Assembly (NCBI GenBank): GCA_001247695.2
Contig: LGRX02033525.1
Span: 1-64,000 of the forward strand
Source of the DNA: Cymbomonas tetramitiformis
Lineage: Eukaryota; Chlorophyta; Pyramimonadophyceae; Pyramimonadales; Pyramimonadaceae
DNA: 64,000 nucleotides
Reading direction: 5' to 3'
Shown here one piece after another: positions 58,021 to 64,000 of this stretch (the first letter of the stretch is position 1; each line of letters opens with the position of its first letter). Made by a program: the position numbers and the translations under genes. Under the pieces are notes generated by a model. It ran no database searches and had not been told where the DNA came from. It saw nothing but the letters and a program-made list of their open reading frames with translations.

Positions 58021-58221
58021 TCAGTGAAGAGCTCCCTGTTGTTCAGGAGGAGATGTGAGGCTCCCTGAATCTACAAGGAGGTGTCCGTGCGTGTTGGAGG
58101 CACACGGCCTTTCCCAAGCAGGGGGAGGAAGACCGGTGTGCCGTGGGGACAGTGCGGGGCACTGTCGGTGCAGCTGAGGTCTCTCCCCACGGCGCTGCAA
58201 CCGCAGGGTCGTAGACCTCAA
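58021..58221 (-). pseudogene. Copia protease active-site region
   Basis: The frame contains HLLVDSG, the aspartic protease motif of copia elements. A one-base change directly after DSG (near 58060) moves the rest of the motif into the frame of the integrase ORF, so the protease is broken at its active site. Confidence 0.7.
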
Positions 58222-60503
58222 TACTGATCCCAGGGGCCCAAATGGTGGTCATCAAAGACCTCAAACTGGGCCCAATCATCCTCAGAGTCTCCGGTGCAAT
58301 ATGAGGGGTGTGTTCGGCTGTAGTTCTCAAGGAACTGATTAAGCTGCTGGAAGGAGGGAGATGGCATAACTGAGAAATCCCACTGAGAGTGCTCTGGGGA
58401 GTGTGAGCTATTTGGCCGTGGCCGAGGTGTGTCAGTGCGGATCGAGGTGTCTGCCATGAACTGCTTCCACTTAGTAGTGGTTTCCGAGGTGTCCTCCTGA
58501 GATTCAGGGATAGGAGGGAAGTGGAAATCCGGTGTGACGGCACAGGCCTGCACTGTGGACGGGACCGGGGGCTGCATGTGTGTGTCTGAGGTAGCAGCCA
58601 GCCGGTCAGTGTCCACCAATGCAGGCAGGGTGCCCGCTGTAGCCCGTGTAGTTGCCCTATCGGCAGTGGGCTGAGCAGGCACCGTACCGTCAGTGTCGGA
58701 TACTGGAGGAGGAGGAGGAGGAGGAGGAGGAGGAGGTGTGTGTTGGGGCGGATAGCCCTCGGTGTCTGACTCGGAGCCTGAGTCGGAGACATCGGCCCAC
58801 CGGCCAATACTCTCAAGCCCGGGGTATGTACACTCCAAGGGGGCTAGGGAGCTGTCAGGGGCACCGAGTGTAGGCGGTTGCTCGGAGGCCACTGTAGTGT
58901 CGGCCCCGAGAGCTGTGCTGATAGATGTAGGGGTGTCAGCGGTGGTTGCACCGTCAGTACAGACGGTGTGATCGGTGGGCGTGCCCACAAGCGCCTCATC
59001 GGCACTGTGTCCCAGGGGCGGTGTGGAGGCAGCTGCAGGCTCACAGAGTGTGGTGGGAGCTGCGGTGACACCACCGGAGGGCAAATGTGGTGTGTGGTTG
59101 GCCGGTGCCGTAGCACTGGCGGAGGCCGGCTGAGGTGAGGCAGTAGCCGGTGCCGTGGCACCACCGGAGGTCGGCTGAGGTGAGGCAGTAGCCGGTGCCG
59201 TGGCACCACCGAGGGCCGGCTGAGGTGAGGCAGTAGCCGGTGCCGTGGCACCACCGGAGGCTGGCTGTGTGGAGGCAGTAGCCGGTGCCGTGGCACCACC
59301 GGAGGCTGGCTGAGGTGAGGCATTGGCCGGTGCCGAGGCACTGGCATAGGCCGGCTGTGAGATGGTGATAGCCGGCCGAGGTGACATATGGAATGTGTAT
59401 GTCAGTGTTATGTGCAGAAGTGTGAGGAGCACAGCAACCGTGAAAGAGAACCAGTGCATGGCAATGGCTACTAGGGTGCGTGTGACCGAGGGAGTGTTAC
59501 AGCCAGGCTGTGGTGTGGCGGTGTGTACGGCAGCAGTGTGAACCGGGTCCGTATGCGTGCCCTCCCAATGCATCCCCATCCCAGGCACTGCAATATGGAT
59601 GCATGCAGTGTCAGGTGCAATTGTGGTGGCTGGGGGGATACCAATGGCCCGAGGCTCAGGCTGGTGGCAGTCGGGGGGTGGTGATGGTGGTGGGAGGGGA
59701 GTGGTGGAGGTGGGAGGGGTGGTGGCAGTGTCCAGAGTGTCCTCGGAGATGGTGGAGGCCACTGAGGTGCTGCCGGTCAGGAGGTCAGTCAGGTAGGGCA
59801 CAGGGCACTGGGTGTTGCAGTCCACGGTGATGTCTGTCTGGACTGGGGCGGTGGCGGTGCTGTTGGCTGAAGCCAGTGACTCAGCTACCTGGAGCTGCCG
59901 CTCAAGCTTCTGCTGCTGCTGCCTGGCCTTCTTCTGCTTCTCCTTGTCCCGCTTCCTCTGCCGCTTTGTCCTCTCCCAAGCCGGGTCCTCGTGGTCCGGG
60001 TCCTCCCTCAAGTCAGTAGCCGTGACGGTGTCAAAGTATCTGAATGCAAAGAGGGCGGTGGGCTCCAGCTGGGGGAAGGTGAACTGGGTGTCGGGTGGAG
60101 AGGCGGAGGGGGAGAGGGAGCTGAAGGGATTGGGGGAGAAGTGGTTGGCTGAAGCCGAGGGGGGTGGGTGAGGTGAGGGGCCAGAGAACTGAGGGATCCA
60201 GGGCTTACTGGTGAGGGCGGGCCACTCAGTCTCATCATCCTCCTGGTCTGCCTGGAAGCTGACTGCCTTAGCTGGATGGTGAAACTCAGAGCGGGGGGGG
60301 TGGCGGAAGGGGTGGCTGCTCTGAGCTGTGCAACCTCCTGCCTGAGAGCTGCCAGCTCGGATGCGGTGCTGGCTGATGCACTGTCGGGTGGGGGTGAGGT
60401 GGGGGTGGCAGGGGGTGCGGTGGGGGTGGCGTGGGGTGCGGGTGTGGAGGGACGGGGGGCAGAGACATGGTTCACAGATGGAGGGGGGCCGGCTTTGACC
60501 CAC
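58218..60503 (-). pseudogene. Pro/Ala/Thr-rich linker ORF between gag and protease, with a membrane segment
   Basis: About 690 codons of this frame (from about 60290 down) look genuine. First comes a segment with WPALTSKPWIPQFSG, then a charged coiled coil (RTKRQRKRDKEKQKKARQQQ), then a hydrophobic run AIAMHWFSFTVAVLLTLLHI (about 59400-59465) long enough to span a membrane, then a Pro/Ala repeat (45-bp DNA unit) and an acidic Ser-rich end with a nine-proline run. Copia elements normally have no such linker. Its role is unknown. Upstream of about 60290 the frame is a shadow of the gag tail. Confidence 0.6.
59100..59350 (-). repeat. 45-bp coding repeat in the linker ORF
   Basis: Five to six units of CCGGTGCCGTGGCACCACCG, GAGG(C/T)CGGCTGAGGTGAGGC, AGTAG on the plus strand. 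45 bp is 15 codons, so the minus frame gives a repeated PQPASGGATAPATAS peptide. Confidence 0.85.
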
Positions 60504-60504
60504 A

Positions 60505-62262
60505 TGTCGGCCTTCTCAGCCAGTGTGCAGGGGCAGCCGAACCTGCCGAGGGAGTGGGTGACGGTCTTGTTGTACTTGTACTTGCAGGAGCGGCAGGGGT
60601 GGCCGATGGACTTGTCACTGGGGTCGGAGGGGGTGAACTTGAAGTTGTCCCAGGTGCCAGAGGGGGTGGAGTCCTTGTTGGTGGAGCCGGCGTGCTTGAG
60701 CTTGGAGGCCTTGTACAGGGCCCTCTCGTGCTCAATGAAGGTAGCTCTGGTGCCGCCCCGTAGTGGTGATCGGGGCCTGGATGGAGGCGGTGTGGTGGCC
60801 CGAGGGTGCGTACCCTTGCCACCCTTGCCCCCTTGCCGCCCTTGCCATTAGGGTGCTTCTCCTTCGGCTTGGTGGTGTCAGCCGAGCCCCGCCCTCCCTC
60901 ACGGACTTCCCCCGTCATGGAGGCAGCTCGGGGGCGGGATGAAGAGCCAGAGAGCTGGGAATGGTGGGCAGAGCCCCGGGTGAACCACACATTACCGATG
61001 GCCTCAATGAACTTCTGAAGACCACCGGGGAAGCCAGAGGAGGTCATGCGGTTGTTCTCCTCGTAGGTGCGGATGACATCGAAGTACAGGGGGATGTCAA
61101 AGAGGTGCTCGGCCGTGTCCTGGGAGGCCCGTAAGACGTCGATGAGGACCTCCTGCTCCTGCTGTCCAGAGAAGGCGGGGTGAAGCTGCCTGTGGTTGCC
61201 GATGAGGGTGGCGAAGGTGTTCAGCTTCAAGCCGGGGTCCTCGGACTCAGAGATTCGGAGGGCCTTGGCCTTGGTGAGGTTGGAGTGGTCCGTGGAGGGG
61301 GGGTAGGTGATCAGGCGGCAGTGCACGTGCAGTAGAAGCAGTCTGCCGTCCACCTGAGCCTGGGGGGAGTCCTTCACAATTTGTGACAACACAATTTGTG
61401 TGTTGCCACAAGTGGCCGCAAGTAGAAGTTGAGCTAGAAGGCCATTGGAGATACCGTCGTAGGGCTCGTCCTTCAGTCGGTGTTGAAGGTTAAGTAGTGC
61501 TGGGGCGTGTCCAGGTCGGGTGGCGGTGAGCACACGGGTCAGGGCCTCACAGAACTTCTTGAACACAATGTCGCCGCCCGCGGTGAGGAAGTTCAATTGG
61601 AGTTCACGTTGTTGTTGTCGCTCGTGAATGTCCGTGAGGGCATAATAGGCGGTCTTCAACTGCTTCAGGAGCGGAGCGACGTCAGGAGTGGTGGAGCGGG
61701 TGTTGAAGGCGCTGGAGTTGTCGTCCATGATGTGCTTGATCTTGGTTGGAGGAAGTGGTCGCCCATCTCGATGTTGCAATGGCGTAACCTCTGGAATAGT
61801 CTCCAATTCCTTGGTGGCGTCGAACATCTTGTCCGAAGTAATTACGACTGAAGATGGCGTCGAAGATGAAGTAGTTCTACTCGCAACAGTGCGAGCCAGA
61901 GAGGTGACGTTGACGCATTCGTCGCGGACTTTGATTAAGTCGTCGAGGATGGTCTCGTTGAGTTGATTGACGTCGTTGAGTTCTTCCTTCGTGACGTAAT
62001 TCTCGTGGATCTCGTCGGACTGAGCAGATGAGCGCTGAAATGCTACTATAAGCGAGGCGAGGGTGGTGGAGAGCTCATCCGCTTTGGCGGTGACGGCATG
62101 GAGGTCTTGAAGAAGGGCGTTGATGGTGATGGCGATTTCTTCGTTTGTTGGAGATGGGGGAAGAGGTTGTCGTGAAGTAAATAATCGTCGTTGAGAACGT
62201 GGTTGAAGTTCTTGTGTTGGCGGTTGGGATCCCGGAGTTGTTGTTGGTGTGAACGTTGACAT
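60505..62262 (-). pseudogene. Copia gag-like ORF
   Basis: Starts at ATG 62262. About 480 residues are good: Pro-rich start, a coiled coil (DDLIKVRDECVNVTSLARTV region), a helical capsid-like core to about 61000, then GKGG repeats. A shift in a G run near 60830 moves the true tail to the frame read at about 60820-60300. That frame has HPCRSCKYKYNKTVTH...GCPC, a cysteine cluster in the place of the gag zinc knuckle but without the standard C-C-H-C spacing. Gag forms the virus-like particle that packages the RNA. Confidence 0.75.
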
Positions 62263-62702
62263 GGTAGACCTTCGGACCGTTGGTGGCGGTGAAGGCGACG
62301 ATGTTGCGCAAGACGTTCTCCTAGGGGTTGAGATGAAGATTTTCTCTAAGTTTTGTTAATTTTCAAAAAATTGGCCAGCGCTTCCGCGGTAAATGCTCGT
62401 AATTTGCCTAAAATCTAAGGCGTCCCTCAAATTTTGGCAGAGCGATGTGATAACTAGCGGTCGCGTTTCAACATTGAAGTTAAATGAAAGGCCGAGAGGG
62501 CAATCGTAAAAGAATTCCCAATCATAAAAGGTTTCGGCGAGTTAAAATTGAAACCGGCCCGACCTGCGGAGGGTTAGTGTAAAAGCAAGTCGCAATTTTC
62601 AAACATTTTCGCTGACTGCCAGTTCAAAGTGCTTTTAGCGGCTAATTTGAAATTTGTCGTTTCATCAGAGATTGCAGTGGTGCGTTGTGGTCTAACATAA
62701 CC

Positions 62703-63057
62703 TAATGGATAGTATGAAACACATATAGGGTAGAATATTCTATATATCCGTGTTTTAATACTATCGCTGTACGCATAAATATGAGGCTCAAACGGTGATA
62801 ATATGTCTGTAAAGATATCACATATGAGAGTCTGAGAGTCTAAGTAGCTTATGCTACGTGCGCTGTGTAAGTCTGTACGAGTACGGCTACGGTGATGCTC
62901 GAGTACTCTAACACGTGGCTCGCAGTCACTATCGCTGTGACTCGCGGTCTCTGTCGCTATGACTCGCGGTCTCGAGCCGAATAATAATGCAGTCATCTGT
63001 CACATGCATCGAGGAATGTCATACAGGGGGCAGTACAGTATATCTAGTCCCCCGTGA
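62703..63057 (-). repeat. 5' LTR of the copia element
   Basis: 355 bp, nearly identical to 53278-53635. Inner border CCATTA|GGTTATGTTAGACC. Outer flank CTTCG at 63058-63062. Confidence 0.92.
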
Positions 63058-63864
63058 CTTCGCGCTAATAGTGTCTCTAGCGTCAGCGTACTCTTTCAAA
63101 AGAGTGCGATCAATAGTATTGTGATGGCATGGCTCAACTGCCCAACGCGCATTGAAACTGGACATGTAGAATTTGTACCCTACACCATGTAGCGCATCTC
63201 TGGAGGGCGCAAGTCAACAGCGCACATGAGCACGAAACCGCGTGTGTAGAAGGCACGCGTATCGGCAGCTAGCTTCTGAGTCGAGGGAGATTCAAGAGTG
63301 AGACCAAGCTTTTCGAAACTAGAGTGAACTGCGTTCGCAGCGGTCTTGGCCTTCATCTCCTCCTTGACAACATCGCTCTTGGCACTCGAAATTTGAATTC
63401 GTAGAGTGGTGCCAGGATGGTTGGCCTTAAAATGCTTCGCCATGTTCCCAGTGTTGTTGTGCGCAGCATCAATCTTGATCAAAGTCATGCAAGGGGTCTT
63501 CGCGGTGTTTTCTGTGCAAACGCAAACGACGTTCTTCCCAGATATGGGAAGGGCTGGACTAAAGGAAACAACATTTGCCCAATAACCAGAAGTGAGCGGT
63601 TTCCCACCCTTCGCAACGCTTTTGACGACTATAACCTCGTGCTCCGATCCACCTCGATCCTTTGCGAGAAACTTGCTACCTAGTTACGATCTCTGGAAAC
63701 TTTGGTGGTTCCGCATCTACTGAAGCCACAATTACTATTGCAGAATTGCTCTCGATGTTCAAACTTCCTTCTGCCATAGAAACAATGACCAGGGTTGCGC
63801 CACCCGATTCCGACATCGTGATGAGTTGAGGGAACACAACTTCTTTTAGGTTATTAGATGGCAA
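63058..63864 (-). pseudogene. hAT transposase, N-terminal half with BED-type finger
   Basis: Starts at ATG 63864. After about 60 residues a frame change near 63680 leads to a segment with SGYWANVVSFSP, a C-x-C pair, and NTGNMAKHFKANHPG, which matches the C-H-H end of a BED zinc finger, the DNA-binding domain of hAT transposases. A second frame change near 63178 precedes YKFYMSSFNARWAVEP, like the hAT block F..fi..l.P.Y..P, and the frame is then cut by the copia LTR at 63057. The remainder is at 53277-53033. The two frame changes show it was already degenerate or has short unrecognised introns. Confidence 0.65.
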
Positions 63865-64000
63865 GCTATCAGAGGGGAACTGCCCTTTAGCCTTTACTCA
63901 CGCCGCGACGATTTTGAGATCACTCACTGGCGTCGCCACGACGCGACCAATGTTGTCAGTAGGTCACTTATGGGGCAGCGTATAGTCGACAATATATTAG

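Larger units (their letters stand above)
53278..63057 (-). mobile_element. Ty1/copia LTR retrotransposon, 9780 bp, frameshifted
   Basis: LTRs at 53278-53635 (358 bp) and 62703-63057 (355 bp) differ by one 3-base indel and about two substitutions. The flanking direct duplication is CTTCG (53273-53277, 63058-63062). Coding order on the minus strand: gag-like, Pro-rich linker with membrane segment, protease, integrase, reverse transcriptase, RNase H. Integrase before RT is the Pseudoviridae (copia) order. Frames change near 60830, 60295, 58060 and 54855, so the copy is unlikely to be active although its LTRs are young. LTR ends are TCACGG...CCATTA, not the usual TG...CA. The insertion splits a hAT transposase gene. 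Confidence 0.93.

Noticed and set aside
58218..60503. Linker ORF beginning at 60503
   Set aside because: The part above about 60290 is off-frame. The cysteine cluster and coiled coil of the gag tail are read in a neighbouring frame there.
1..64000. tRNA, rRNA or organellar genes
   Set aside because: I looked for cloverleaf-type boxes and conserved rRNA words and saw none convincing. A tRNAscan or Infernal run would be decisive.

Overview
The window is nuclear DNA of an intron-rich eukaryote. GT-AG introns are everywhere, there are no operons or Shine-Dalgarno signals, and the proteins (Polycomb EED/FIE type, PHD finger) and transposons (LTR/Ty1-copia, hAT) are eukaryotic. An alga or other protist seems likely, but I cannot place it further. 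About one sixth is real gene space. The rest is transposons, minisatellites, hairpins and unassigned DNA.

Four cellular genes could be assembled exon by exon with reading frames that close exactly: a small PHD-finger protein (841-1515, minus, 2 exons); an N-acetylglucosamine kinase of the BadF/BadG/BcrA family (4521-8477, minus, 10 exons, 327 codons); a class I SAM methyltransferase-like protein (21503-23736, plus, 7 exons, 290 codons); and an EED/FIE/ESC homologue, the WD40 subunit of Polycomb repressive complex 2 (46369-51098, minus, 11 exons, 379 codons). Introns run from 38 to about 860 nt, and several contain minisatellite arrays. Further coding-looking exons at 24.6-26.7 kb could not be named.

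Layout: 0-8.5 kb PHD and kinase genes; 8.7-10.3 kb and 20.55-21.27 kb clusters of one dispersed repeat carrying a variable CTG run; 10.6-19.5 kb an 8.9-kb LTR element with identical 606-bp LTRs and no coding capacity, which contains a 1.39-kb hAT-type non-autonomous element (8-bp duplication) built of TTC-loop hairpins, which itself contains a 266-bp inverted-repeat element; 21.5-23.7 kb methyltransferase gene; 24.3-27.7 kb minisatellite arrays between unassigned exons; 31-39 kb broken coding regions (HECT-like, a coiled-coil protein, and a family with a GGD...GASG...CPFC core) around an ATGGACCC minisatellite; 42-46 kb a diverged inverted-repeat block; 46.4-51.1 kb the EED gene; 53.3-63.1 kb a Ty1/copia element, broken by frameshifts, inserted into a hAT transposase gene whose two halves flank it with a 5-bp duplication.

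The cellular genes are housekeeping or chromatin genes with no evident joint pathway. Exon joins were deduced by eye from splice sites, phase and remembered family motifs. No alignment or search was run.
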